DNA from: Jejuia sp043557195 | GTDB lineage: Bacteria; Bacteroidota; Bacteroidia; Flavobacteriales; Flavobacteriaceae | DNA: 64,000 bases | Reading direction: 5' to 3' | Assembly (NCBI GenBank): GCA_043557195.1 | Contig: CP121314.1 | Coordinates: 2,046,001-2,110,000, forward strand | In this document: one piece after another, positions 18,172 through 27,850 of the stretch | Layout of the letters: the number at the start of each line of letters is the position of its first letter | Numbering within the stretch: the first letter of the stretch is position 1 | Translations under genes and position numbers: made by a program | Notes under the pieces: model-generated | The model's input: only the letters and a program-made list of their open reading frames with translations | What the model was told of the DNA's origin: nothing | Databases searched by the model: none

Positions 18172-21100
18172 ATGATAGTTACTGAGGCACATAATGTTTC
18201 AAACGAAACTAAAGCGATAAAAGGCGAGTTAATCACTTTTGAAAGCGAAACGTATTATAAAATTGCCAATAGCGATAAAATGCGTCCGTTTTTTATGAGT
18301 ATCGTAAGCGATTCTAACCATTGGATGTTTATCTCTAGTAATGGCGGTTTAACGGCTGGACGAAAAAATGCGGAATATTCATTATTTCCATATTACACTG
18401 ATGATAAGATTACTGAAATGGTCGAAACCACTGGAAGTAAAGCCATTTTTCGAGTATATAAAAATGGAAAAACAAAGTTGTGGGAGCCATTTTCAATGCG
18501 TCAAACAGGTATTTACAATACGCAAACCAACCTGTATAAAAACAGATATGGGAACAAGGTAGTGTTTGAGGAGAATAACTTGGACTTAGGATTAACATTT
18601 AGGTACCAATGGAATTCAAGTAATCAATTTGGTTTTGTAAAAAAATCTACATTAATAAACAATTCTGAAGAAGCTGTTAAAGTAACGGTGTTAGATGGGT
18701 TACAAAATATTTTGCCCGCAAGTGTTACTGCCGATTTACAAAATAGCAGAAGCAACCTTGTTGATGCCTACAAAAAAAGTGAATTACAAAAAGATGCAGG
18801 CTTAGGTATTTATGCGCTTAGTGCGGTAATAGTAGATAAAGCAGAACCGAGTGAGGCTTTAAAAGCAAATACAGTTTGGTCTACTGGATTAGAAAACCCC
18901 ACACATCTTATTTCATCTTTGCAGTTAGATAATTTTAGAAGAGGAGAAAGCATCACTGAAGAAGTGGATATGAAAGCTGAGAAAGGAGCCTATTTTATTT
19001 CTTCTGATGTTACATTGAATTCAGGAGATTCTAAAAGTTGGATGTTTGTAGCAAATGTAAATCAGTCAATTTCTGATGTCGTTCGTATTTCAGAATTAAT
19101 AAAAAACTCCTCTGGTTTAGAAATCCTTGTTCAAGAAAACATTGATAAAGGCACTCAAAACTTAATAGATTTAACGGCGTCCTCAGATGGTTTACAATTA
19201 AGCGCAGACCCGTTAATCAATATGAGACACTTCTCAAATACACTCTTCAATATCATGCGGGGTGGTATTTTTGATGATGGTTATACTATTGAAAAGGGCG
19301 ACTTTATCAAGTATATTTCAAAAGCAAATAATCAAGTTTATCAACAAAAGCAAAGCACTTTAAACGCTTTACCTAACACATTTAGTGTAAACGATATTTA
19401 TGGTTTTGCTGAGAAAAGTAGCAATACCAATTTCAAACGTTTATGCTTTGAGTATTTACCTTTAAAATTCAGTAGAAGACATGGAGACCCAAGTAGGCCT
19501 TGGAATAAGTTTTCTATTAACACAAGAAGTGAAGTAGATGGGTCAAAAATTTTAGACTACGAAGGCAATTGGCGCGATATTTTCCAAAACTGGGAAGCCT
19601 TATCCCTATCCTATCCTGAGTTTTTAGAGGGGATGATTCATAAGTTTTTAAATGCTACAACTTTTGAAGGTTATAATCCATATCGCGTAACGAAAGATGG
19701 TTTTGATTGGGAAATTATTGAAGAAAACGATCCGTGGTCTTACATTGGCTACTGGGGCGATCATCAAATTATTTACCTACTCAAGTTCTTAGAAATTATT
19801 GAGAACCACTACCCTAACGCTTTAGAAAAACGTTTCAATCAAGATGTCTTTGTATATGCAAACGTACCGTACAAAATTAAAAGTTATGCGGATACATTAA
19901 AAAACCCAAAAGACACGATTGATTTTGACCATAAGCTGGATGCGTTAATTAATGAAAGACGTGAAGCAATTGGTGCAGACGGCGCAATGCTAAGAGATAA
20001 AAAGGACGGTATTCATAAAGTTAATTTTATTGAAAAACTACTAACAACTGTACTTTCTAAAATTTCAAATTTTATTCCAGAAGGCGGTATTTGGTTAAAT
20101 ACCCAACGCCCAGAATGGAACGATGCTAATAATGCCTTGGTTGGTAATGGGGTGTCAATGGTAACGCTGTATTACATCTACAGGTTTTTAAATTTCTTTG
20201 AAAAAATCGTTGCTAAAGCTGAAGTAAGTGAAGTTGCTATTTCAGAAGAACTGGTAACGTTTTTTAATCAAGTTGCACAAACGCTTCAGAATAATGCTAG
20301 TGTTTTATCAGGGTCAATTTCTGATAAAGACAGAAAGACAGTGCTTGATGGTTTAGGAAATGCAGGAAGTAATTACAGAGAAACCATCTATACCGAAGGA
20401 TTCACAAGTAAAAAATCTACATTAAGTTTAGATGACATCTCTAGTTTCATTGAGGTTACAAAATCGTATTTAGAGCATAGTATTGATGCCAATAGGCGAG
20501 ATGATAACATGTATCATGCCTATAACTTAATGACTGTTGAGAACAATGATGAAGTTTCTATCTCTTACCTATCGGAAATGTTAGAAGGTCAAGTAGCAGC
20601 TTTAAGTTCAGGTTACCTCTCTCCTACTCAGGCACTCAACTTATTGGATGGTTTAAAAGAAAGCGCGTTATTTAGAGAAGATCAGTACAGCTATATTTTA
20701 TATCCGAATAAGAATTTACCAAGATTTGATAAAAAGAATAATATTCCTTCGGAAAGAGTCCATCAATCTGTATTATTAAAACGTTTGGTTGACGATGGTA
20801 ATAGACAAGTTATTGAGAAAGATGTTAAAGGAGGCTATCACTTTAATGGTAATTTTAACAACGCCAATAGTCTAAAAGAAGCACTATCAAATTTAGATGA
20901 ATCTTATCAAGCTTTAGTTGAAAAAGAAGAAGGTGTATTACTTCAAATATTCGAAGATATTTTCGACCATAAATCCTTTACAGGACGCTCAGGTACATTC
21001 TTTGGTTACGAAGGTTTAGGCTCTATTTACTGGCACATGGTATCTAAGTTGTTATTGGCAGTTCAAGAAAATTGTTTGCTAGCCATAAACTCAAACGAAA

Positions 21101-21618
21101 CACCAGAGATAATAGGCAAATTATTAGATCATTATTACGAAATAAATGCTGGAATTGGTGTGCATAAATCACCAGAATTATATGGCGCGTTCCCAACCGA
21201 TCCGTATTCGCATACGCCAGCTACAAAAGGCGCACAACAACCAGGAATGACAGGACAGGTAAAAGAGGATATTTTAAGTCGTTTTGGAGAATTGGGTGTG
21301 TTTGTTGAAGATGGAAAATTAAGTTTTAAACCAAGCTTGTTGCAAACCAAAGAGTTTTTAAAAGAACCATCTACATTTAAGTTTCCTAATGTAAAAGGAG
21401 ATCTTCAGGAAGTTCAAGTTTTGGAAAATTCATTATGCTTTATGTATTGCCAAGTACCTATTGTTTATCAATTATCTGATGCAGAGGAAATGGAAGTTGT
21501 ATTTAATGATGGAAGAAAGGAAAAGTCTAAAAACATGAGTTTAGACAAAGAAATATCAAGATCGCTTTTTGAAAGAAAAGGTGAAGTAAATAAAATTATT
21601 GTTTCTGTTGTAAAATAG
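18172..21618 (+). CDS. GH149-type beta-1,3-glucan phosphorylase
   Basis: 1148 residues with no signal peptide, so cytoplasmic. Size and sequence match family GH149, the phosphorylases founded on the Euglena beta-1,3-glucan phosphorylase and its bacterial relatives, which release glucose-1-phosphate from beta-1,3-gluco-oligosaccharides and are distantly related to GH94. Landmarks: an N-terminal beta-sandwich (DSNHWMFISSNGGLTAGR), a central (alpha/alpha)6-type catalytic region with DPWSYIGYWGDHQIIYLLKF, and GGIWLNTQRPEWNDANNAL, in which D651 is the likely catalytic acid by analogy with GH94. A late HKSPELYGAFPTDPYSHTP segment is probably the phosphate/active-site loop. It follows the GH16 by 76 bp and precedes two GH17 genes, which fits a role on imported laminari-oligosaccharides. 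Family assignment is from memory of motifs, not a search. Confidence 0.82.
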   Translation: MIVTEAHNVSNETKAIKGELITFESETYYKIANSDKMRPFFMSIVSDSNHWMFISSNGGLTAGRKNAEYSLFPYYTDDKITEMVETTGSKAIFRVYKNGKTKLWEPFSMRQTGIYNTQTNLYKNRYGNKVVFEENNLDLGLTFRYQWNSSNQFGFVKKSTLINNSEEAVKVTVLDGLQNILPASVTADLQNSRSNLVDAYKKSELQKDAGLGIYALSAVIVDKAEPSEALKANTVWSTGLENPTHLISSLQLDNFRRGESITEEVDMKAEKGAYFISSDVTLNSGDSKSWMFVANVNQSISDVVRISELIKNSSGLEILVQENIDKGTQNLIDLTASSDGLQLSADPLINMRHFSNTLFNIMRGGIFDDGYTIEKGDFIKYISKANNQVYQQKQSTLNALPNTFSVNDIYGFAEKSSNTNFKRLCFEYLPLKFSRRHGDPSRPWNKFSINTRSEVDGSKILDYEGNWRDIFQNWEALSLSYPEFLEGMIHKFLNATTFEGYNPYRVTKDGFDWEIIEENDPWSYIGYWGDHQIIYLLKFLEIIENHYPNALEKRFNQDVFVYANVPYKIKSYADTLKNPKDTIDFDHKLDALINERREAIGADGAMLRDKKDGIHKVNFIEKLLTTVLSKISNFIPEGGIWLNTQRPEWNDANNALVGNGVSMVTLYYIYRFLNFFEKIVAKAEVSEVAISEELVTFFNQVAQTLQNNASVLSGSISDKDRKTVLDGLGNAGSNYRETIYTEGFTSKKSTLSLDDISSFIEVTKSYLEHSIDANRRDDNMYHAYNLMTVENNDEVSISYLSEMLEGQVAALSSGYLSPTQALNLLDGLKESALFREDQYSYILYPNKNLPRFDKKNNIPSERVHQSVLLKRLVDDGNRQVIEKDVKGGYHFNGNFNNANSLKEALSNLDESYQALVEKEEGVLLQIFEDIFDHKSFTGRSGTFFGYEGLGSIYWHMVSKLLLAVQENCLLAINSNETPEIIGKLLDHYYEINAGIGVHKSPELYGAFPTDPYSHTPATKGAQQPGMTGQVKEDILSRFGELGVFVEDGKLSFKPSLLQTKEFLKEPSTFKFPNVKGDLQEVQVLENSLCFMYCQVPIVYQLSDAEEMEVVFNDGRKEKSKNMSLDKEISRSLFERKGEVNKIIVSVVK

Positions 21619-21661
21619 AAATAGAACGAAAATTATACGCTCAATTAAGGTGTAAAGAATA

Positions 21662-22879
21662 ATGAGACGTAACGGAAAACCAAATACAAAAAAGCAGTTA
21701 ACTGCTGCCGATATTTTAGGAAACCCTAATTATTTAGCCATTTCCTATGGCGGGTACCGCGAAAAAACGCGCGATATACAACCCACCATTAGCGAACTTA
21801 AAGATGATATGAAAATATTATCTGCTATGGGTATTAAAATACTACGAACCTATAATGTGCAGTTACAACAAGCGCCTAACCTACTAAAAGCAATCTCAGA
21901 ATTGAAAGCTGAAGATTCAGATTTTGAAATGTATGTGATGCTAGGTGCCTGGATTGATTGTAAAAACGCCTGGACAGATTTAGTGCCAAATCATGAAGTA
22001 GAAAGCAAACAAAATGTTGGTGAAATTGATAGAGCTGTGGCTCTAGCAAAACAATATCCAGATATTGTGAAGATTATAGCAGTTGGTAATGAGGCAATGG
22101 TACATTGGGCCACTAGTTATTTTGTGCGACCAAACGTCATCTTAAAATGGGTGAATCATTTACAAGATTTAAAGCAGCACGGAGAATTGCCAAAAGACTT
22201 ATGGATTACAAGTTCAGACGACTTCTCTTCTTGGGGCGGTGGCGATCCTATTTATCATACCGAAGATTTAAACAATCTTATTAGAGCAGTAGATTACATT
22301 TCTATGCACACCTACCCGATGCATAATTCGCATTACAATCCTGAGTTTTGGCTGGTTCCAGAAAAAGAAACAGAATTGTCAGATTTAGAAAAGATAGAAT
22401 CTGCAATGCAGCGTGCCTTAGTGTTTTCTCAACAACAATATGACGGGGTGGTAAAATACATGAGAAGTTTGGGAATTAATAAACCAGTTCATATAGGCGA
22501 AACAGGATGGGCAACAATTTCTAATGAGCATTATGGTGCTGATGGATCAAAAGCTGCGGATGAATATAAATCGGGACGATATTTTCAGCTAATGCGAGAT
22601 TGGACAAACAGTGAGGAGATATCCTGTTTTTATTTTGAGGCATTTGACGAACAATGGAAAGACGCAAATAACCCCCTAGGATCAGAAAATCATTTTGGAT
22701 TAATTAATCTCAAAGGAGAAGCTAAATATGCTATTTGGGATTTAGTAGATGAAGGAGTTTTTAAAGGCTTAACTAGGGACGGGAAGTCAATCACTAAAAC
22801 CTATAAAGGTAAAGAAGAAGATTTACTGAGAGAGGTTCATATTCCTCCTAGAAGAGAAGAAATTACTTTAAATTATTAA
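21662..22879 (+). CDS. GH17 family beta-1,3-glucan enzyme, no signal peptide
   Basis: 405 residues. The GH17 TIM barrel has acid/base E144 in VGNEAM and nucleophile E280 in HIGETGWAT. LRTYNVQLQQAPNLLKAI and YISMHTYPMH are other shared segments. The N-terminus (MRRNGKPNTKKQLTAADILG) has no signal peptide or lipobox, unlike the adjacent paralogue at 22882, which has nearly the same catalytic domain after a lipoprotein signal. No in-frame upstream extension supplying a signal was seen. Family members hydrolyse or transglycosylate beta-1,3-glucans. The pair looks like a tandem duplication with different destinations: this copy cytoplasmic, the next periplasmic or outer-membrane. It starts 43 bp after the GH149 gene. 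Confidence 0.88.
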   Translation: MRRNGKPNTKKQLTAADILGNPNYLAISYGGYREKTRDIQPTISELKDDMKILSAMGIKILRTYNVQLQQAPNLLKAISELKAEDSDFEMYVMLGAWIDCKNAWTDLVPNHEVESKQNVGEIDRAVALAKQYPDIVKIIAVGNEAMVHWATSYFVRPNVILKWVNHLQDLKQHGELPKDLWITSSDDFSSWGGGDPIYHTEDLNNLIRAVDYISMHTYPMHNSHYNPEFWLVPEKETELSDLEKIESAMQRALVFSQQQYDGVVKYMRSLGINKPVHIGETGWATISNEHYGADGSKAADEYKSGRYFQLMRDWTNSEEISCFYFEAFDEQWKDANNPLGSENHFGLINLKGEAKYAIWDLVDEGVFKGLTRDGKSITKTYKGKEEDLLREVHIPPRREEITLNY

Positions 22880-22881
22880 TT

Positions 22882-24162
22882 ATGAAAAATTTTCTAATCA
22901 TACTATTAGCTTGTTTTATGTGCTCATGTAATAATTCTAAGAAGAATGAAGAAAATCAAATAGAAGAAAAAAAACAGCTAACCGCAAAAGATATTTTGGG
23001 AAACCCAAAGTACTTAGCCATGTCTTATGGCGGCTACAGGCATGCAGACCACAGTATTGAGCCTACATTAGACGAGCTTAAAGAAGACATGAAAATTTTG
23101 CACGCTTTAGGCATCAGAATAGTGCGTACATACAAGGTGCATTTACCTCAAGCGGAAAATCTTTTAAAAGCTATTAGCGAGTTAAAGGAGAAAGACCCAA
23201 GTTTTGAAATGTATGTGATGCTTGGCGCTTGGATAGATTGTAAAAACGCTTGGACAGACCAAGAACCAATTCATAATGAAGAAAGTGAAGCTAATAAAGC
23301 ACAAATGGAAAAGGCTGTTGCTTTGGCAAATCAGTATCCTGATATCGTAAAAGTTATTGCTGTAGGTAACGAAGCTATGGTAAAATGGGCAGCCAGTTAT
23401 TATGTTGAGCCTTGGGTAATCCTTAAATGGGTTAACTATTTGCAAGATTTAAAAAAAGAAGGCAAACTTTCAAAAGATTTATGGGTAACAAGTTCGGACA
23501 ATTTCGCCTCTTGGGGAGGTGGTGGTAGCGAATACCATGTTGAAGATTTGAATAATTTAATCGAGGCAGTAGATTTTCTTTCAGTTCATACCTACCCTAT
23601 GCATGATACGCATTATCAACCTGAATTTTGGTTAAATCAAGATGGTCTTGAAGGAAAAACAGATATGGAAAAAATTGAAATTTCCATGTTGAGAGCCAAG
23701 GATTACGCTATAATACAGACTGGAAATGTCAAAAAATATGTGGAAAGCCTTGGAATTAATAAGCCAATTCACATTGGTGAAACAGGATGGGCAAGCTTCT
23801 CCTCTGGTCATTATGGCATAACAGGCTCAAAAGCATGTGATGAATATAAAGAAGCATTGTACTATCAGCATATGAGAGATTGGACTAACGAAGCTGGTAT
23901 GGCATGTTTTTACTTTGAAGGCTTTGATGAACCATGGAAAGGTGGCGAAAACTCAGGAAATTCTGAAAAGCATTTTGGACTATTCAAGGTTGATGGAAAA
24001 GCAAAATATGCACTTTGGGATGAAGTGGATAAAGGCACGTTTAAAGGGCTTACTAGAAATGGAAACCCTATTACAAAAACATATAGCGGCGATAAGGAGG
24101 CATTAATGAAAGACGTTGAAGTACCTCCAACTGCTGAGGAATGGCATGCAAATCAACACTAA
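22882..24162 (+). CDS. GH17 family lipoprotein (exo/endo beta-1,3-glucanase)
   Basis: 426 residues. SPII signal with a Cys-rich end (ACFMCSC, likely lipidated Cys16). The GH17 barrel has acid/base E164 (VGNEAM) and nucleophile E300 (HIGETGWAS), plus VRTYKVHLPQAENLLKAI and DFLSVHTYPMHDTHY. It is closely similar to the signal-less paralogue just upstream across the whole catalytic domain, and starts 2 bp after that gene's stop. Marine flavobacterial laminarin loci commonly pair such GH17 enzymes with a GH30; here the GH30 follows by 13 bp. It probably shortens laminarin backbones in the periplasm. Whether it acts as exo- or endo-enzyme cannot be read from sequence. Confidence 0.9.
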   Translation: MKNFLIILLACFMCSCNNSKKNEENQIEEKKQLTAKDILGNPKYLAMSYGGYRHADHSIEPTLDELKEDMKILHALGIRIVRTYKVHLPQAENLLKAISELKEKDPSFEMYVMLGAWIDCKNAWTDQEPIHNEESEANKAQMEKAVALANQYPDIVKVIAVGNEAMVKWAASYYVEPWVILKWVNYLQDLKKEGKLSKDLWVTSSDNFASWGGGGSEYHVEDLNNLIEAVDFLSVHTYPMHDTHYQPEFWLNQDGLEGKTDMEKIEISMLRAKDYAIIQTGNVKKYVESLGINKPIHIGETGWASFSSGHYGITGSKACDEYKEALYYQHMRDWTNEAGMACFYFEGFDEPWKGGENSGNSEKHFGLFKVDGKAKYALWDEVDKGTFKGLTRNGNPITKTYSGDKEALMKDVEVPPTAEEWHANQH

Positions 24163-24175
24163 TAAATTTAGTTAA

Positions 24176-25669
24176 ATGAAGGTTATAAAATACATAACGG
24201 TTTTTACGGTAGCATTACTTATGATAGGTTGTAATACAGAAGATAAAACATTGGTAATTGAAGTTTTTGAAACCTCAGAGGCGGGTCATAAATTATCTAA
24301 AATTACTGAGTTTAAAAATGCAGAAGAGAAAGTTGTCATCACCTTAAATCCTGAACAAAAGTTTCAAACCATAACAGGTTTTGGAGGCGCATTTACAGAG
24401 GCATCAGCATACTTGTTAAACAAATTGAGTACAGAAAATCGTAAAAAGATTATCGATGCCTATTTCAGTAAAGATGGTGCTCACTATTCGTTAACAAGAA
24501 CACATATGAATTCTTGTGACTTCTCGGTAAGTAATTACTCTTACACTCCTATTGAAGGTGATAAAGATTTAGAGCATTTTACCATTGAAGAAGATAAAGA
24601 TGATTTAATACCATTTATAAAAGAGGCTATGGCAGCTTCTACAGATGGCTTTAAAATTTTTGGTTCACCTTGGACTGCAGCACCATGGATGAAAGATAAT
24701 AATGCTTGGGTTGGCGGTAAGTTATTACCAGAGTACTATGATACTTGGGCGTTGTTTTTTTCAAAATATGTTGACGCTTATAAAGCTGAAGGTATTGATA
24801 TATGGGGATTTACGGTTGAAAATGAGCCTTTAGGGAATGGCAACAATTGGGAAAGCATGCATTACTCACCTGATGAAATGACCAACTTTGTTATGAATCA
24901 TTTGGGACCAAAACTAGAAGCAGATGGTAAAGGTGATTTAAAGATTTTAGGATACGACCAAAATAGAGAACACTTAAAAGAATGGATAGATTCACAATAT
25001 AAAAATGAAGCAACATCTAAATATTTTGATGGTACAGCTATTCATTGGTATGCAAGCACATTTGAAGTATTTCCTGAAGAATTACAGTATGCACATAACA
25101 AAGCCCCAAACAAACTTTTAATTCAATCTGAAGCCTGTGTGGATGCTGAGGTTCCTGTTTGGAATGACGATGCGTGGTATTGGAAAAAAGAAGCTACCGA
25201 CTGGGGTTTTCAATGGGCGCCAGAAAAAGACAAACATATGCATCCTAAATATGCTCCTGTGAATCGATATGCCAGAGATATTATCGGTTGTCTAAATAAT
25301 TGGGTTGACGGATGGGTAGACTGGAACATGGTATTAGATACAAAAGGAGGCCCAAACTGGTTTAAAAACTGGTGTATTGCGCCTGTAATTGTGAATCCAG
25401 ATACTGATGAGTTGTACTTCACACCTTTGTATTACACTATGGCGCATTTTAGCAAATACATCAGGCCTGAAGCCAAAGTAATCGGAATAGAAAACTCAGA
25501 TAAAGATGTAATGGCAACTGCGGCAATAAACCCTGATGGTTCAACAGTATTAGTACTCTTTAATGAAACAAAAACCCCTAAATCTATAAGCCTATCGCTA
25601 AATGGTAAAACCGTTGGTTTTGCAATAGATGCGCAAGCAATTCAAACTATTGTAATTCCGAAAGAATAA
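24176..25669 (+). CDS. GH30 family lipoprotein (beta-glucanase/beta-glucosidase)
   Basis: 497 residues with lipobox Cys19 (LLMIGC). The GH30 (beta/alpha)8 barrel plus side beta-domain is recognisable from FQTITGFGGAFTEASAYLLN, SCDFSVSNYSY, GSPWTAAPWMKDN, acid/base E217 in TVENEPLGNGN and nucleophile E319 in IQSEACVD. The C-terminal beta-sandwich ends VIDAQAIQTIVIPKE in outline. GH30 enzymes in laminarin loci remove beta-1,6-linked glucose side chains; other GH30 activities (endo-beta-1,6-glucanase, glucosylceramidase-like) are possible. It lies between a lipoprotein GH17 and a GPH symporter, consistent with periplasmic debranching before uptake. Confidence 0.9.
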   Translation: MKVIKYITVFTVALLMIGCNTEDKTLVIEVFETSEAGHKLSKITEFKNAEEKVVITLNPEQKFQTITGFGGAFTEASAYLLNKLSTENRKKIIDAYFSKDGAHYSLTRTHMNSCDFSVSNYSYTPIEGDKDLEHFTIEEDKDDLIPFIKEAMAASTDGFKIFGSPWTAAPWMKDNNAWVGGKLLPEYYDTWALFFSKYVDAYKAEGIDIWGFTVENEPLGNGNNWESMHYSPDEMTNFVMNHLGPKLEADGKGDLKILGYDQNREHLKEWIDSQYKNEATSKYFDGTAIHWYASTFEVFPEELQYAHNKAPNKLLIQSEACVDAEVPVWNDDAWYWKKEATDWGFQWAPEKDKHMHPKYAPVNRYARDIIGCLNNWVDGWVDWNMVLDTKGGPNWFKNWCIAPVIVNPDTDELYFTPLYYTMAHFSKYIRPEAKVIGIENSDKDVMATAAINPDGSTVLVLFNETKTPKSISLSLNGKTVGFAIDAQAIQTIVIPKE

Positions 25670-25700
25670 AAATGTAACTAACTAACTAAATCAAAATAAT

Positions 25701-27131
25701 ATGGCAAATGTAAAAACAGCAGCGAGTGATAGAGTACCATTAGGTCAGAAAGCGGCTTTTGGTGCTGGTCATTTAGTTTTAAACCTGTATCCAGGAGCAT
25801 TAGGGTTTTTTATGTTCTTCTTACTAACAGCCTTTGGAATGGATCCATTTTTAGCAGGACTTTTAGGAGGCTTACCTAGATTTTTTGATGCAATTACCGA
25901 CCCAATTATGGGCTTTGTTTCAGACAATACAAGTTCAAAATGGGGCAGAAGAAGACCATACATTTTTATTGGAGGAATTTTAAGCGCTATAACCTTTGTG
26001 TTACTTTGGCAACTTGATGAGAATAATTCTTCTAACTATAATTTTTGGTACTTCCTAATTATGTCTATGGTATTCCTTATAGGAAACACCATGTTTGCTA
26101 CTCCTTTAGTAGGCTTAGGGTATGAAATGACTTCTGATTATAACGAACGAACACGATTAATGGCGTTTTCTCAAACGGTAGGTTTAATTGCCTGGGTAAT
26201 TGTACCATGGTTTTGGGTAATTATTGCAGACCCTGAAATATTCGAAGACCAAGCCGAAGGTGTAAGAACCATGGCTATTTACGTAGGAGTAGCATGTTTA
26301 GTACTAGGGCTTCTGCCAGCTATTTTTTGCAGAGGCATGGATACGGGTAATATGGGAGATAGAAAGCCTCTTACCTTAAAAAACATAGTAGGTAATATGA
26401 AGGACTTGTTTAAGAGTATAGGAGAAGCTGTTAAAAATAAGCCTTTTATGAAGTTATGTGGTGCAACCTTTTTAGTATTTAATGGTTATCAAATTGTGGC
26501 ATCTTTTAGCTTCTTTATTTTCGTGTTTTACATTTTTAATGGTAGTTACGAAGCTACAGCAACATGGCCAGCATGGTTTAGTTCCATTGGAGCTTTGGTG
26601 TCAGCATTTTTAGTAATTCCTATAGTTTCAAAAATGGCTACAAAATGGGGAAAAAAGAAAGCCTTTATTGTTTCAACAGCACTTTCTATTGTTGGATATC
26701 TTTTAAAATGGTGGTCGTTTACACCAGATAACGTTTGGTTGTCTTTTATTCCAATTCCTCTTATGTCATTTGGTTTAGGAAGTTTATTCACGTTAATGAT
26801 GAGTATGACGGCTGATGTTTGTGATTTAGATGAGCTTAGAAACGGTAGACCAAGAAAGGAAGGAACTTTTGGAGCCTTGTACTGGTGGGTTGTAAAGCTA
26901 GGTCAAGGTTTAGCACTAGTTTTAGGAGGTCTTGTATTGAGTTTAATAGGTTTTGACGGTAATGCAGCAACGCAAACCGAAGAAACACTTACTCAGCTTA
27001 GAATAGCTGATATTGTAATTCCGGTAGTAACGGCGGCTTTGGCAATTTGGGTAATGTGGAAATATAGCTTATCTGAAGAAAGAGCAAGAGAAATTAAAGC
27101 CGAACTAGAGGAACGAAGAGGCGTAATGTAA
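25701..27131 (+). CDS. GPH-family (MFS) oligosaccharide/cation symporter
   Basis: 476 residues, about 12 transmembrane helices. The glycoside-pentoside-hexuronide:cation symporter signature is present (FFDAITDPIMGFVSDNTSSK, KWGRRRPYIFIGG), as is the second-half motif MMSMTADVCDLDELRNG. The C-terminus is a charged cytoplasmic tail (LSEERAREIKAELEERRGVM). It would carry glucose or short beta-glucan oligosaccharides across the inner membrane. A second copy in this locus (28897) has nearly the same tail but continues into a GH17 domain. It starts 31 bp after the GH30 gene. Confidence 0.92.
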   Translation: MANVKTAASDRVPLGQKAAFGAGHLVLNLYPGALGFFMFFLLTAFGMDPFLAGLLGGLPRFFDAITDPIMGFVSDNTSSKWGRRRPYIFIGGILSAITFVLLWQLDENNSSNYNFWYFLIMSMVFLIGNTMFATPLVGLGYEMTSDYNERTRLMAFSQTVGLIAWVIVPWFWVIIADPEIFEDQAEGVRTMAIYVGVACLVLGLLPAIFCRGMDTGNMGDRKPLTLKNIVGNMKDLFKSIGEAVKNKPFMKLCGATFLVFNGYQIVASFSFFIFVFYIFNGSYEATATWPAWFSSIGALVSAFLVIPIVSKMATKWGKKKAFIVSTALSIVGYLLKWWSFTPDNVWLSFIPIPLMSFGLGSLFTLMMSMTADVCDLDELRNGRPRKEGTFGALYWWVVKLGQGLALVLGGLVLSLIGFDGNAATQTEETLTQLRIADIVIPVVTAALAIWVMWKYSLSEERAREIKAELEERRGVM

Positions 27132-27162
27132 TTGTATCGTCTAACAAATAAACTAAAAGAAA

Positions 27163-27795
27163 ATGTCAACAAAAGTATTAATCATAATAGGAATTGTACT
27201 CATATTAATCGCAATTCTTAGCAGTATAAAAAATAGCTCAGACGGAAGATTTATTAGTACCAAGCTTGGAATACCAGCTGGAATTATAGGTGTTTTATTG
27301 TTGATTTACGCTAGCTATTCATCTGATCTTGTCAAATATAATAGACAAATTGAGCAAATTTCAATAGGAAATAAGCTGAAAGTTGAAGGTGTAGTAAACG
27401 CTACTAAAGTTATTTCCCCAATAGATCAGGATTCAGTCGATTGTAGAATTCTAACAATGGGTGTGTATCCTGAATCTAATAAAAATGATATTTGGGTATT
27501 GATTAGGCCAACAGACGATCGTTATTATCCACAATCAGACCATACCAATACTTCTTACAAAAGAGATGGAGAATGGCAAGTTGTAACACGTTTTGGCGGA
27601 GATTTAGGTGAGGTTTATGATTTAATCGTTTATGAAGCCGATGCCGCAGCTTCTGAATTTTTTAGCGCCACAATTGCAAAATGGAAAGAAAATGAAGATT
27701 ATCCTGGATTACAACTGGAAGAAATACCTTCTGGAGCAAAAGAAGTAGATAAAATTAAAATATTCACGAGAAAAAACTGTAGAGGGGTATTTTAA
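27163..27795 (+). CDS. Two-TM protein of unknown function within the PUL
   Basis: 210 residues. Two hydrophobic helices near the N-terminus (about residues 4-23 and 36-54) are followed by a soluble domain of about 150 residues with short strands and conserved-looking WVLIRPTDDRYYPQ, GGDLGEVYDLIVYEA and FFSATIAKW segments. Two Cys (DCRIL, KNCRG) are present. I do not recognise the family. It lies between the GPH symporter (31 bp upstream) and a short GH17 gene (55 bp downstream) and probably belongs to the same transcript. It could be an accessory subunit for transport or an envelope component; neither can be shown from sequence. Confidence 0.7.
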   Translation: MSTKVLIIIGIVLILIAILSSIKNSSDGRFISTKLGIPAGIIGVLLLIYASYSSDLVKYNRQIEQISIGNKLKVEGVVNATKVISPIDQDSVDCRILTMGVYPESNKNDIWVLIRPTDDRYYPQSDHTNTSYKRDGEWQVVTRFGGDLGEVYDLIVYEADAAASEFFSATIAKWKENEDYPGLQLEEIPSGAKEVDKIKIFTRKNCRGVF

Positions 27796-27850
27796 GCTTG
27801 TGTAGGTTATTCAAAATTGGAAAAGAAGAAATAAATAAACTAGAAAGAAA

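Noticed and set aside
18172..21618. GH94 cellobiose/laminaribiose phosphorylase
   Set aside because: Length of 1148 residues and the EWNDANN context fit GH149 better; only a distant relation to GH94 is expected.
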